Below, in pieces: positions 1 through 9,090 of a stretch of 64,000 nucleotides of DNA. The DNA is taken from the NCBI GenBank assembly GCA_020636255.1, contig JACJYE010000006.1, forward strand, positions 1-64,000, in the 5' to 3' direction. Origin of the DNA: Lewinellaceae bacterium (GTDB taxonomy: Bacteria; Bacteroidota; Bacteroidia; Chitinophagales; Saprospiraceae). Below the pieces are notes generated by a model. It saw only the letters and a list, made by a program, of their open reading frames with translations, was not told the origin of the DNA and ran no database searches. The position numbers were made by a program, and so were the translations under genes. Numbering within the stretch: the first letter of the stretch is position 1; each line of letters opens with the position of its first letter.

Positions 1-43
1 GTTACTTTCAAAAAAAGAATAACCAATAGTTGTTTTTTATAAC

Positions 44-68
44 CCGACATTTTTTTCGAAAAAATCGG
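44..68. terminator. AT-rich palindrome before the first gene
   Basis: A near-perfect palindrome, ccga + T-run + cg + A-run + tcgg, lies about 57 bases before the first start codon. It could be the terminator of a gene left of the window, or part of the leader of the adhesin-like gene. The T-run/A-run symmetry would allow a bidirectional terminator. No upstream gene is visible, so the role is inferred. Confidence 0.3.
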
Positions 69-124
69 CAAAGGTTAATTTTAAGAAATTATTATCGCAA
101 ACCGCTCCTTAATCCGATAAAGCT

Positions 125-2167
125 ATGAAGCTTACCGCGCCGCGCTCTGTTTTTTGCTTTGCTCTTATTGCTTTTTGCCTTCCTTTGCAGGCCCAGGAGT
201 ACGGGAATTCCCCTCTGTTGGTGAATGAGGTGGGAGTAATGCCGCTCTCCGGAACGAGGTATATCGAGCTTTTGGTTGTCGGCTACCCGGACGCTCCCGG
301 GGCCGCAGTAAGCCTACAGGGTTGGATAGTTGATAATCATTCGGCGCAGATAGAAGGGGATTCCGCCTTTCTGGTATTGGGCGAATGTTTCTCCGCGCTG
401 GCTCCTGGAACGCTAATCGTCATCTACGACGATGACAACCCGCATGGAGACATCAGTATGGAATCGGACGGCGCGCCGAATTCCCAGGGTATTTACCAGC
501 TGCCGCTTTCCAGCCCCTGCCTGTCCAGGCGCGTTGGCAACTATACCGAAAATTCGGAAGCGCCACAGCATATTCCATGGAATAACATCCTTCCCCTGCG
601 CCATAGCGGCGATGCGCTGCAGTTTAGAGGCCCCGAAGGGAAATTGCGGTTTGCCCTGGACTGGGACAAAGATGAAAGCTCGTCCTTAAAGGGCAATGTT
701 GCACACTTTAACTGGGAAGGGAATTCCAGGGTGAATGCCATTGCTTTGATCGGCAAAATTTGTAGCGACGACCAGGACGCGTTATATGAAACCCGTATTG
801 TCGGTTCTCCGGGCAAGAACAACTCCACAGAAAATGCGCTGTTCGTAGAAAGCGTAAGCACGGGAGGCGCCGGGCAGCCATTGAGCATATCCTGTGCAGA
901 ACACAGGCCGGTATCGGAGGCCAACCCCACTGGCGCCATTCAGGTCGAGCCCACAGGCGGCGAGGCGCCCTATCTGGTCGAATGGTTCGGCCCCGGAGGC
1001 GTTTCCGGAAGCGCTTCCCTGCACGATCCGGAGCCATTCCTGATCCAGGGATTGCAGGCCGGTGCGTACGAAGTGAGGGTAACGGATGGAAGGGGGTGCA
1101 GGGAGTGGTGCAGGACGGTACTTGGCAGCCTGGAAATCATTACGATTTGCGAAGGGGAATGCTTTACAATAGGTGGGAACCTGGAAGCAGGCCTATGCTA
1201 TTGGTGGACGCCTGAAGAGGGGCTGAGCGAAGGGGCTAACCCAACGGAAAAGGAACAGATGGTGTGCCCGGAAGCTACATCTAATTTTAACGTGTATATT
1301 TCCAGCCCTGAAGGAGAAATAATTGGGAGCAAGGAGTATTGGGTTGAAGTAAATGCAGGCTCCATCACAATCACTCCAAATCCTGCAATCCTGTGCCCCA
1401 ATGAATTGATAAACCTCAAAGCGGCAGATGGATATTTTGATTATTCCTGGTCAAACGGGGAAATCACCCAGTCAATATTAGTTAACGCCCCCAATGAATA
1501 TTCTGTTTCAGCGACTACCAATCAACGTTCAGATATTTCAGGAGAGCTTTGTACTGTAGAAGGTTCGGCAAATGTAATTTCCAGTGAAAATGAAACTGCT
1601 GTAGTCCAATGGCTGGAAGATAGTGGCTTCAGGAAATATAACATTGAGGTACTTGGCCCTATTATGGGACCTGATCCTCAAGCTGTCCATGACTATGCAC
1701 GCTTATTGATTTTTCTCGAAGGGCAGGAAGTCAATATTGCACAGCAAATTGAACAATATTATGATTCATTAGAAATCCAAAATGAGATATGTAATCAGGA
1801 TATTAGTTATAGTTGCTATATTACTTCAAGCCTTTGTTCAAACCCTTCAATTGGAAATGTAAATGAAATGTTTGAACACAATGGAGCGGCCGTGAAGTTA
1901 TGGTTTCACATTATTGATAGGGCAGAAGATTACCTTTATGTAAAAGCCCAATCCATTTTTTCAATCAACCTACTGGAAGGAGATACGCCTGAAATTGCAG
2001 AATCTGATTTCCCAACTTGGGGTGCAGTGCATTATTTATCAGGAGGCCCGGTTCCTTTTGTGAATTATGGACAAAATGATTATTTTTCTACCTCAGGAGA
2101 TTACCTGGGGAGGGCTTTGTTGCATGAATCAATTCGATGCAAATTACCTATTAAATTTCCAGCTTAA
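125..2167 (+). CDS. Secreted adhesin-like protein, 3' end replaced by an insertion sequence
   Basis: The frame starts with a signal peptide (residues 1-23, ending LPLQA-Q). Residues ~28-200 (LLVNEVG...YIELLVVG) resemble lamin-tail-like secreted domains. Around residues 245-335 there is a SprB/PKD-like repeat (GAYEVRVTDGRGC), followed by a second Ig-like module (CPNELINLKAADG...YSWSNG). The protein is probably a surface or T9SS-exported adhesin; no catalytic motif was seen. The native gene ends at base 2112. The last ~17 residues (ALLHESIRCKLPIKFPA) are encoded by the left end of the IS, so the original C-terminus, where a sorting domain would be expected, is gone. Base composition becomes more AT-rich after about 1360. 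Whether the truncated product is exported is unknown. Confidence 0.75.
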   Translation: MKLTAPRSVFCFALIAFCLPLQAQEYGNSPLLVNEVGVMPLSGTRYIELLVVGYPDAPGAAVSLQGWIVDNHSAQIEGDSAFLVLGECFSALAPGTLIVIYDDDNPHGDISMESDGAPNSQGIYQLPLSSPCLSRRVGNYTENSEAPQHIPWNNILPLRHSGDALQFRGPEGKLRFALDWDKDESSSLKGNVAHFNWEGNSRVNAIALIGKICSDDQDALYETRIVGSPGKNNSTENALFVESVSTGGAGQPLSISCAEHRPVSEANPTGAIQVEPTGGEAPYLVEWFGPGGVSGSASLHDPEPFLIQGLQAGAYEVRVTDGRGCREWCRTVLGSLEIITICEGECFTIGGNLEAGLCYWWTPEEGLSEGANPTEKEQMVCPEATSNFNVYISSPEGEIIGSKEYWVEVNAGSITITPNPAILCPNELINLKAADGYFDYSWSNGEITQSILVNAPNEYSVSATTNQRSDISGELCTVEGSANVISSENETAVVQWLEDSGFRKYNIEVLGPIMGPDPQAVHDYARLLIFLEGQEVNIAQQIEQYYDSLEIQNEICNQDISYSCYITSSLCSNPSIGNVNEMFEHNGAAVKLWFHIIDRAEDYLYVKAQSIFSINLLEGDTPEIAESDFPTWGAVHYLSGGPVPFVNYGQNDYFSTSGDYLGRALLHESIRCKLPIKFPA

Positions 2168-3235
2168 GCAGCCTCGACTTTCACCGCTTGAGGCATACCC
2201 TGGGCTGTCATGATGTTCAGCGTTTTAATTTTAATTTTTGTTTCGGTTTGTTGGGTTTTCATTGTTCGAGAATAAAGGGCTCTTCCGTGAATGGTTTTGA
2301 AGCGGTACATCGCTGTTTCCGACAAACTTCGCCGATGGTAACCGCTTTGCTCCTTCCATTCTTTTCGCCCCATTTGCTCTATTTCAACCAGGGCAATATT
2401 TCTCGGGTAACCGGGCATATCCCCTTCTTGCTCTTCATACCATTGCACCGCATTACTTCGAGGAGGAATAATAGGGTTTATTGCCCTGTCCAGTAATTCA
2501 TCCCAGCAATCTACTGTGTCGTAGGCTCCGTCCAGGCATGCGTCGTCAATATCAGGCTCTACTTGATCCAGTAAAGGCTTAAGCTGAGAAGCGTCATCGG
2601 TGGCGTTATCTGTCAGCGTAAAACAATGGATAAAGCCAGTTTTCGGGTCACAGCCCAAATGCAGCTTGCGCCAAACCCTGCGCTTACTCCACCCATGCTT
2701 TCTCACTTTCCATTCGCCCTCTCCGAAAACTTTCAAACCAGTGGAGTCAATAACGATGTCAATGCTGCCAGTTTTAGGAATCGCATAGCCATCCACCTCT
2801 AATTCTTTAGAACGCCTCTGGATTTGGCTGTAACATGGAACGGCCAGATCAATGTTCATCAATGTCAACAAACTCTCGGCAAAACCTTGTGTCTGCCGGT
2901 ATGCCAGCTTAAAAACAACTTTGAGCATCAAAAGCGTCTCAATGCAAAGATCGCTGTATACAAATTGGCCGCCTCTTTGCACCGGGCCATCATCATACCA
3001 GCTCTCGATGGCTTCATCGCTGAAGTAAATCGTGATGTTACCCCGATTAACCAGGGCCTTATTATATGCACCCCAGTTGATGACTCGGTACTTTTCTTTG
3101 GGTTTATCTGCCGGATTCTGGCTGTCCTTCGCTATCTTTGACATGGGCTGGTTGGTTGCGTTTTTAGTTTGTCGTGAAACCAAAGATACAACTCCAGCCC
3201 ATCTTTATTTCAGGCCTGATTCATGCAACAAAGCC
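2113..3235 (-). mobile_element. IS903-like (IS5 family) insertion sequence
   Basis: A 1123-bp element bounded by perfect 19-bp inverted repeats: GGCTTTGTTGCATGAATCA at 2113-2131 and its reverse complement at 3217-3235. These closely resemble the GGCTTTGTTGAATAAATC ends known for IS903. It carries one intact transposase gene. The 9 bases outside each end (cctggggag on the left, actcaaatg on the right) do not match, so the 9-bp target duplication usual for this group is absent. Both flanking genes are cut at the element's edges. Confidence 0.93.
2164..3144 (-). CDS. IS5-family (IS903 group) transposase
   Basis: DDE transposase of about 326 aa that cuts and joins the IS ends. Visible hallmarks are the first Asp in SIDIVIDSTGLKV, the second Asp in CLDGAYDT, and the Glu in the YHRRSLSETAMYRFK block with its Y-(2)-R-(3)-E-(6)-K spacing, all typical of IS903-group enzymes. 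The frame can be extended to a TTG at 3183, but the ATG at 3144 (MSKIAKDSQ) is the more natural start. No frameshift or stop is seen, so the element may be active. The stop lies 33 bp inside the left terminal repeat. Confidence 0.93.
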   Translation of the reverse strand: MSKIAKDSQNPADKPKEKYRVINWGAYNKALVNRGNITIYFSDEAIESWYDDGPVQRGGQFVYSDLCIETLLMLKVVFKLAYRQTQGFAESLLTLMNIDLAVPCYSQIQRRSKELEVDGYAIPKTGSIDIVIDSTGLKVFGEGEWKVRKHGWSKRRVWRKLHLGCDPKTGFIHCFTLTDNATDDASQLKPLLDQVEPDIDDACLDGAYDTVDCWDELLDRAINPIIPPRSNAVQWYEEQEGDMPGYPRNIALVEIEQMGRKEWKEQSGYHRRSLSETAMYRFKTIHGRALYSRTMKTQQTETKIKIKTLNIMTAQGMPQAVKVEAA

Positions 3236-3420
3236 ACTCAAATGTGGCTATAAGCATCGAATCATCAGATGTTGATGGATTGTATCAAAGAGCGCTTTCA
3301 GAAAATATTGAGATTGTGTATCCCTTAAAAGTGGAAGAATGGGGAGTTAAAAGATTCTTTGTTAAAGACCCGAATGGAATTACCGTGAATATAATGTGCC
3401 ATGTTGATAGGCCAAGTTGA
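3236..3420 (+). pseudogene. C-terminal fragment of a VOC/glyoxalase-fold protein
   Basis: About 60 codons remain of a glyoxalase/bleomycin-resistance (VOC) protein. The fragment SSDVDGLYQRAL...VEEWGVKRFFVKDPNGITVNIM is the usual last beta-alpha-beta-beta-beta unit, with the DPNG turn. The N-terminal half is missing because the gene starts abruptly at the right end of the IS at 3235. An ATG inside the IS terminal repeat (3223) is in frame and could yield a short fusion peptide, which is unlikely to be functional. Confidence 0.75.
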
Positions 3421-3511
3421 CAAAGGCCCCAAAAACAGAAACTACTCCCCGGCAACTCGTATACATCTTCGCCCGATTCGTTTAGACAATCCCCGGAGTC
3501 GTAGATATCAT

Positions 3512-3542
3512 TTTGCAGTCTATCCTTTCACCCTCAACTTTG
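3512..3542 (+). promoter_or_regulatory. Candidate Bacteroidota promoter of the exporter operon
   Basis: TTTG at 3512-3515, a 19-base spacer, then CAACTTTG at 3535-3542. This matches the primary-sigma consensus of Bacteroidota (TTTG, 19-21 bases, TAnnTTTG) except for the first base of the second box. It ends 24 bases before the GTG start of the tolC-like gene. Predicted from sequence only. Confidence 0.5.
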
Positions 3543-3566
3543 TAGCGGATCATTTACAAAAAAGGC

Positions 3567-4892
3567 GTGAAAAAGGAAATACTGCATATCATTCTGGTTC
3601 TGTTCGGCTTTGCTTCCGGGAAGCTCTCAGCACAGGATAAGGCCTGGGCCTTACAGGAATGTATCGACTACGCGATAACAAACAACCTGGAAGTACAAAA
3701 AACCGAACTGGATAAAAAAACGACGCTGCTCAATTACCAGCAGTCGAAATACGACCGGCTGCCGGGCTTAAGCGCCAACCTGTCCAATAACCTGGCCAAT
3801 GGTTCCAGCATCGACCCCATCACCAGCGACTTCGTCAGCAAGAGCATCTACTCCAATAGCATAAACCTCGGCTCGTCCCTAACACTGTATAGTGGAAACA
3901 GGGCCAACCTGCAGATCCAAAAGAACGAGATCCTGCTGGCCGGGAACGAGCTGGCCATAGAAGAGTCTAAAAACAACATCAAACTCAGCATCCTCGAAGC
4001 GTATGTACAGGCCCTCTATTATAAGGAGAGCATAACCATAGCCGAAAATACGGAAGCTTCCTCGCAGGAAGAACTCCAGCAGGCGCAGGGCCAATACGAC
4101 AACGGGGCAATATCGCGCGGGGACCTGGCCGGCCTTGAAGCTCAATACACCGCTAATCAGCATAGCGTGGTACTGGCCACCAATACCTACCGGCAACAGC
4201 TGCTTAAGCTTAAGCAACTGCTGGAACTGGCGCCCGATGTAGCGTTTGAGATCGAGGCCCCAAGCGTGGAGGGCGAGCTGAATTATGACATCCCCGATAA
4301 GTCGGACATATACCGGCAAGCCCTCAACACCCTGCCCGATGTCAGGAAATACGATGTCTTACAGGAGAGCAGCATGAAGAGCCTCAGCCTGGCCAGAGCC
4401 GCCTATGCGCCTACAGTGTCGCTTTCTTTTGGCCTGGGCACAGGTTACACGTCCTCCCGCGATTACAACTTCACGCAGCAGTTGGACCTCAACCTGAGCA
4501 GCGCGGTGGGCCTTACCCTCAGTGTGCCCATCTTCAGCAAGTTTGCCAATAAGACAAATGAAAGCCTGGTGAAAATTGAGCTGGAGCAAAACCAGCTGAA
4601 CAAACAGCAGGCGGGCAAGAACCTCTATCAATCCATCGAAACAGCCTGGTTGAACGCGGTTAGCAACCAAAGTGAACGCAACTCCTCCAGGGTTAAGCGC
4701 GACGCGGCAAAGCTGTCGTATGATCTGGCCCGGAAGAAATACGAATTCGGCGGTTCTACGGCCACCGACCTCCTGCTGACGCAAACCAACTATGTCAACG
4801 CCGAACAGGAATACCTGCAGGTGAAATACATGGGGCTACTGTACGAGCAATTGCTCAACTACTATCAGGGAAAAGAAATAAGCTTTGAATAA
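3567..4892 (+). CDS. TolC-family outer-membrane efflux protein
   Basis: Outer-membrane channel component (441 aa, normal for the family) expected to form a trimeric beta-barrel with a periplasmic alpha-barrel. It has a signal peptide (residues ~2-22, GKLSAQ) and two OEP repeats: the first begins WALQECIDYAITNNLEVQ, and the second contains SLSLARAAYAPTVSLSFGLGTG and the helical KYEFGGSTATDLLLTQTNYVNAEQEYLQVKY in separate segments. The start is GTG at 3567. It is the first gene of an operon; the membrane-fusion protein begins 6 bases downstream. It should connect the MacAB-like pump to the outside. Substrate unknown. Confidence 0.92.
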   Translation: MKKEILHIILVLFGFASGKLSAQDKAWALQECIDYAITNNLEVQKTELDKKTTLLNYQQSKYDRLPGLSANLSNNLANGSSIDPITSDFVSKSIYSNSINLGSSLTLYSGNRANLQIQKNEILLAGNELAIEESKNNIKLSILEAYVQALYYKESITIAENTEASSQEELQQAQGQYDNGAISRGDLAGLEAQYTANQHSVVLATNTYRQQLLKLKQLLELAPDVAFEIEAPSVEGELNYDIPDKSDIYRQALNTLPDVRKYDVLQESSMKSLSLARAAYAPTVSLSFGLGTGYTSSRDYNFTQQLDLNLSSAVGLTLSVPIFSKFANKTNESLVKIELEQNQLNKQQAGKNLYQSIETAWLNAVSNQSERNSSRVKRDAAKLSYDLARKKYEFGGSTATDLLLTQTNYVNAEQEYLQVKYMGLLYEQLLNYYQGKEISFE

Positions 4893-4898
4893 TCAGCC

Positions 4899-6092
4899 AT
4901 GAAAAAAGTTATCATAATTACGATCATCCTCGCCATGCTGGCCTCTACTGCGTACTTCGCCTATGGATATTTCTATCGTGCGGCCCAGCCTCAGATAGTG
5001 GCAGAGGCCGTCCGGGTGAAAACGGGAGACATCACCAACGAGGTTTCCGCTACCGGGACCGTCGAACCGGTGGAGCAGGTGGAAGTAGGCACCCAGGTCT
5101 CGGGCGAGGTCAGCAGAATACTGGTCGACTACAACAGCGTAGTCAAAAAAGGGCAGCTGATCGCCGAGCTGGACAAATCGAACCTGAAGGCCGCTCTGGC
5201 GGATGCGCAGGCCAGCTACAATTCCGCCCTGAACGAACTCAATTATTACAAGCAGAATTTCGAGCGGCAGGAGAATATGTACAATGCCCAGGTGATCAGC
5301 CGGGCCGAGTACGAGCAGGCAGCCTACCAGTTGAAAAACGCAGAACAGGCGGTCACGCAGCGAAAATCCAGCCTCGCCCAGGCACAGACCAACCTCTCTT
5401 ACGCCAACATCTACTCTCCCATCGATGGTGTCGTATTGGACAAAAATGTGGAGCAGGGGCAAACCGTAGCGGCCAGCTATAGTACGCCCACTTTGTTCAC
5501 CATCGCCCGGGGCCTGGCCAAGATGCAGGTGGAAGCCAATGTTGACGAGGCGGATATCGGCGGTGTAAAAGAGGGGCAGCACGTCAGTTTTACGGTAGAT
5601 GCCTATCCGGATGAAACATTCGATGGGGCCGTTGCTCAGGTCAGGCTGGGCGCTACGGTCACGTCCAATGTGGTGACCTATACTGTTATCGTGGAAGCTG
5701 ACAACCCCGGCATGAAATTAAAGCCCGGGCTTACGGCCACCATCATCATCTATACGAAGGAACTGAAAGGCCAGAAGGTCATCGAGGCCAAAGCGGTAAA
5801 TTTTACACCTGACTCATTGCTGTTGGCCCAGTACTATGAACAACAGGGGCTGCCTCCCGGCATCGTAACACCTGCAGGAAATGGCCACAAGATCTGGATC
5901 AAAGAGCCCTCGGGTGCGTTGAGCCAAAAAGAGGTTGAGCTGGGGGAGTCCGACGGGATCAATTACCAGATCCTAAGCGGACTGGACGTAGGAGATGAGG
6001 TGGTTTTTAACCTAAAAGAAATTAACCAGGCAGAGGTAAGCAAAGTGACTGGAGACAGCCCTTTCATGCCGAAGCCGCCAGGGAAAAAATAA
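4899..6092 (+). CDS. Periplasmic membrane-fusion (adaptor) subunit, HlyD/MacA type
   Basis: Adaptor of a tripartite exporter, 397 aa. An N-terminal membrane anchor (residues 4-24) is followed by a barrel-sandwich/lipoyl half (VEVGTQVSGEVSRILVDYNS), an alpha-hairpin of Gln/Ala/Glu-rich coiled coil (~residues 90-165), the second lipoyl half (IYSPIDGVVLDKNVEQGQTV) and beta-barrel/membrane-proximal domains. MacA-like adaptors bind both the ABC permease and the TolC channel. Its stop codon overlaps the start of the ATPase gene by one base (TAATG), indicating translational coupling. Confidence 0.93.
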   Translation: MKKVIIITIILAMLASTAYFAYGYFYRAAQPQIVAEAVRVKTGDITNEVSATGTVEPVEQVEVGTQVSGEVSRILVDYNSVVKKGQLIAELDKSNLKAALADAQASYNSALNELNYYKQNFERQENMYNAQVISRAEYEQAAYQLKNAEQAVTQRKSSLAQAQTNLSYANIYSPIDGVVLDKNVEQGQTVAASYSTPTLFTIARGLAKMQVEANVDEADIGGVKEGQHVSFTVDAYPDETFDGAVAQVRLGATVTSNVVTYTVIVEADNPGMKLKPGLTATIIIYTKELKGQKVIEAKAVNFTPDSLLLAQYYEQQGLPPGIVTPAGNGHKIWIKEPSGALSQKEVELGESDGINYQILSGLDVGDEVVFNLKEINQAEVSKVTGDSPFMPKPPGKK

Positions 6093-6832
6093 TGGAACAG
6101 GCAGTAATTCATACCAACGCGTTGAAGCGCGAGTTCAGGATGGGCGGCCAGTCCGTCAGGGCGCTGAAAGGGGTGGATGTCACCATCAACCGGGGCGAAT
6201 TCGTGACCATCATGGGGTCCAGCGGCTCGGGAAAATCCACGCTGCTGAACATCCTGGGATGTTTGGACCAGGCCTCGGAAGGCCTTTATGAACTGGATGG
6301 AACGGAAGTGAAGGGCCTGTCGCGCAACCAGCTGGCCCGGATCAGGAACACCAAGATCGGCTTCATTTTCCAGTCCTATAACTTATTGCCCAGGACCAGC
6401 GCCCTGGAAAATGTGGAATTGCCACTGATGTACAACTCAAAGATCTCTCCTAAAGAAAGGAAGGAACGCGCCATAGCGGCACTTACCCGGGTTGGCCTGG
6501 CCGGCCGGCTGGATCATACACCCAGCCAACTATCCGGCGGACAGCAGCAACGGGTGGCCATCGCCCGCTCGCTCGTCAACCAGCCTGTCATTTTACTGGC
6601 AGACGAAGCCACCGGCAACCTCGACACCAGAACCTCTTACGAGGTGATGCAGTTGTTCCAGGAGCTGAACGACAACGGGATGACCATAGCCTTTGTGACG
6701 CACGAGCCGGATATCGCCCGGTTCAGCAAGAGAACCATTGTACTCAAGGACGGGAAGGCCGTTAAAGACGAGCCCGTTCTCAACCGCTTAATTGCGAATG
6801 AAGAACTCGCCAAATTACCAATAGCAGACTAA
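6092..6832 (+). CDS. ABC exporter ATPase, MacB/LolD type
   Basis: Cytoplasmic nucleotide-binding subunit, 246 aa. The Walker A motif is GSSGSGKS (residues 42-49), the Q-loop follows in FIFQSYNLLPR, the signature is LSGGQQQR (~143-150), Walker B is LLADEATGNLD (~165-175) and the H-loop is FVTHEPD. This set and the TGNLD sequence are typical of the MacB/LolD/FtsE group, which uses ATP to drive mechanotransmission across the envelope rather than classic transmembrane transport. The gene overlaps its neighbours on both sides by one base (TAATG). Confidence 0.95.
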   Translation: MEQAVIHTNALKREFRMGGQSVRALKGVDVTINRGEFVTIMGSSGSGKSTLLNILGCLDQASEGLYELDGTEVKGLSRNQLARIRNTKIGFIFQSYNLLPRTSALENVELPLMYNSKISPKERKERAIAALTRVGLAGRLDHTPSQLSGGQQQRVAIARSLVNQPVILLADEATGNLDTRTSYEVMQLFQELNDNGMTIAFVTHEPDIARFSKRTIVLKDGKAVKDEPVLNRLIANEELAKLPIAD

Positions 6833-8052
6833 TGAACAGCATCAATCTCCTGAAAATAGCGTTCAACGCCATCCGGCTCAACCGGGGCCGGGCTTTCCTG
6901 ACCATGCTGGGCATCATCATCGGGGTGGCCGCGGTTATTGCCATGCTGGCGATAGGAGAAGGCTCCAAAGAAAGCATCAGAAACAATATCTCCAGCATGG
7001 GCGCCAATATGCTCACCATCCGCCCGGGAGCCGGTATGATGGGCGGCGTACGTCAAGGCCCCGGCGACATGCAGTCGCTGACCATGGACGATTACGAAAC
7101 GATCCGGGATAAGGCCCAGCTCGTCGCTCATGTCTCGCCCATGGTGAACGGTAGCGGGCAGGCCATCCACGGCTCCAATAACTGGCCGACATCCATTTAC
7201 GGCGTATCACCTGAGTATCTGGATATAAAAGTCTGGGGGCTGAAAGAAGGCAGCATGTTCACCGAACGGGAGATCAGGAGCAATGCCAAGGTGGCCGTGC
7301 TGGGGCAGACCGTAGTGGACAACCTGTTCCCCGACGGCAGCTCGCCTCTGGGCAAGATCATCCGCTTTAATTCTATCCCCTTCAAGGTGGTCGGCGTGCT
7401 GGAAGAAAAGGGAGAAAGCACTTTTGGGCAAGACCAGGACGACATCATTATGGCGCCTTATACTGCTGTACAAAAACGCATCCTGGCGATGTCCCACCTG
7501 CAGTCCATAACGGCATCGGCCCTTAGTGAAGGCCAGGCCGAGGCGGCAGTAGAGGAGATCTCGAATATTTTAAGGCAAAACCACAAGCTGGGCGCCGGCG
7601 AAGAGGATGATTTCAATGTGTTTTCACAAGAAGAACTCATCTCCACCTTTAGCTCCACCAGCGAGATGCTGACCATTTTGCTGGTGGCCATTGCCAGCAT
7701 CTCTCTGGTTGTAGGCGGTATCGGGATCATGAACATCATGTACGTATCCGTAAAAGAGCGCACCAGAGAAATCGGCTTGCGGATGGCCGTAGGAGCCCGG
7801 GGAAATGATATCTTAATGCAGTTCTTGATCGAAGCGGTGCTCATTAGCATAACCGGAGGGCTCGTTGGCGTATTTATTGGCCTGGCGGCCACCAGGCTGG
7901 TCTCGGAATTTGCCGGCTGGCCTACCAGCGTGACGCTATACTCCATCGTACTATCCTTCATAGTGTGCACGATCACGGGGATCTTCTTTGGCTGGTACCC
8001 GGCCAGAAAAGCCTCAGTTTTGGACCCTATTACGGCATTGAGATATGAATAG
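6832..8052 (+). CDS. MacB-type ABC transporter permease
   Basis: Inner-membrane permease, 406 aa. One N-terminal transmembrane helix (LTMLGIIIGVAAVIAMLAIG) is followed by a large periplasmic MacB_PCD domain (~residues 45-270). A FtsX-type three-helix C-terminal half then includes the ERTREIGLRMAVGAR coupling region and ends WYPARKASVLDPITALRYE, a hallmark of this family. With the separate ATPase upstream it corresponds to a split MacB. It overlaps the kinase gene by 8 bases. Likely exports a peptide, lipid or small antimicrobial; the sequence does not tell which. Confidence 0.94.
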   Translation: MNSINLLKIAFNAIRLNRGRAFLTMLGIIIGVAAVIAMLAIGEGSKESIRNNISSMGANMLTIRPGAGMMGGVRQGPGDMQSLTMDDYETIRDKAQLVAHVSPMVNGSGQAIHGSNNWPTSIYGVSPEYLDIKVWGLKEGSMFTEREIRSNAKVAVLGQTVVDNLFPDGSSPLGKIIRFNSIPFKVVGVLEEKGESTFGQDQDDIIMAPYTAVQKRILAMSHLQSITASALSEGQAEAAVEEISNILRQNHKLGAGEEDDFNVFSQEELISTFSSTSEMLTILLVAIASISLVVGGIGIMNIMYVSVKERTREIGLRMAVGARGNDILMQFLIEAVLISITGGLVGVFIGLAATRLVSEFAGWPTSVTLYSIVLSFIVCTITGIFFGWYPARKASVLDPITALRYE

Positions 8053-9088
8053 TAAAAAAAACAAGCGGTATATCATCCTACTCCACATTTTGGTGTGGAT
8101 CATCCTCCTGGGGTTTCCCTATTTGCTGTCCGGGCAATCCATGCAGTTCGGGACGCTGATGAGGCGAAACTGGATACCCACGGCCATGTATGCGGTATTG
8201 TTCTACGTGAACTACCTGTATATGATCCCGGAATACATGTTCCAGAACAGGCGGCTCCACTTCATAATCATCAACCTGGTTTTGGTGGGCCTGATGATCC
8301 TGCTTAAACAGGAAGTTGTTCCCGAGTTATTTCCGTATTCGCCGCCGCCGCCGCGCAGCTCTGATGCCCCCCCCGGGCCACCGAGAGGGCTATTTGTTTA
8401 CATAGATATCCTGTCGCTCATCGTACCGATCATGTTTGCGATAGCACTCAGCATGGCCGACCGCTGGACGAGGACGGAGGAGGCCAGGCGGCAAGCGGAG
8501 ACGGAAAGGCTCCAATCAGAGCTGAAACACCTGAAATACCAGTTGCAGCCACACTTCTTTTTCAACTCGCTCAATAACATCTACGCGATGGTCGACCTGT
8601 CGCCCGAAAAAGCAAAAGAGGCCATTCACAACCTGAGCAAGTTGATGCGCTATTTTCTGTATGAGACGAACGAGGAAGCAGTATTACTGGCCAAGGAGGT
8701 CGATTTTTTATACAAATACATCGGCCTGATGAAACTGCGCTATTCCGACAATACCCAGGTGCACACCCATTTCGCCGATGACATTCCCCCGATAAAGGTA
8801 GCCCCGCTGCTATTTATCGCCATTGTGGAAAATGCTTTTAAACACGGGGTGTCGGCTACCAGGCCATCGGAGATCACCTTTGGGCTAAGCGTTGAGCCCG
8901 GCCAGATAATATTTACTTCCATCAATAAAAACTTCCCGAAAACGCAGGAAGACAAAAGCGGCTCCGGTATCGGGCTGGAGAACCTGAAAAAGCGCCTGGA
9001 GCTTATTTACCCCCATACACACCAGTTATCCATCCAAATTGACGAGAATGACTACTATCATTTATCACTAACCATCAAAATTATCTAA
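8045..9088 (+). CDS. LytS-type sensor histidine kinase
   Basis: 347-aa membrane kinase with four predicted N-terminal helices (residues ~8-135) and a proline-rich loop (PPPPRSSDAPPGPP) before the last one. A HisKA_7TM/His_kinase (PF06580-type) domain follows: the phospho-acceptor His is in YQLQPHFFFNSLNN (~H169), the N-box is AIVENAFKHG, and the ATP lid is GSGIGLENLKKRL. Such kinases phosphorylate LytTR regulators; the cognate one is two genes downstream. The frame overlaps the permease by 8 bases, so sensor and pump are co-translated, suggesting that it monitors pump status or substrate. Confidence 0.93.
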   Translation: MNSKKNKRYIILLHILVWIILLGFPYLLSGQSMQFGTLMRRNWIPTAMYAVLFYVNYLYMIPEYMFQNRRLHFIIINLVLVGLMILLKQEVVPELFPYSPPPPRSSDAPPGPPRGLFVYIDILSLIVPIMFAIALSMADRWTRTEEARRQAETERLQSELKHLKYQLQPHFFFNSLNNIYAMVDLSPEKAKEAIHNLSKLMRYFLYETNEEAVLLAKEVDFLYKYIGLMKLRYSDNTQVHTHFADDIPPIKVAPLLFIAIVENAFKHGVSATRPSEITFGLSVEPGQIIFTSINKNFPKTQEDKSGSGIGLENLKKRLELIYPHTHQLSIQIDENDYYHLSLTIKII

Positions 9089-9090
9089 AA

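Noticed and set aside
76..83. TAATTTTA as the -7 box of the first gene
   Set aside because: Last base differs from TAnnTTTG and the upstream TTTC is spaced 18 bases; too weak to list.
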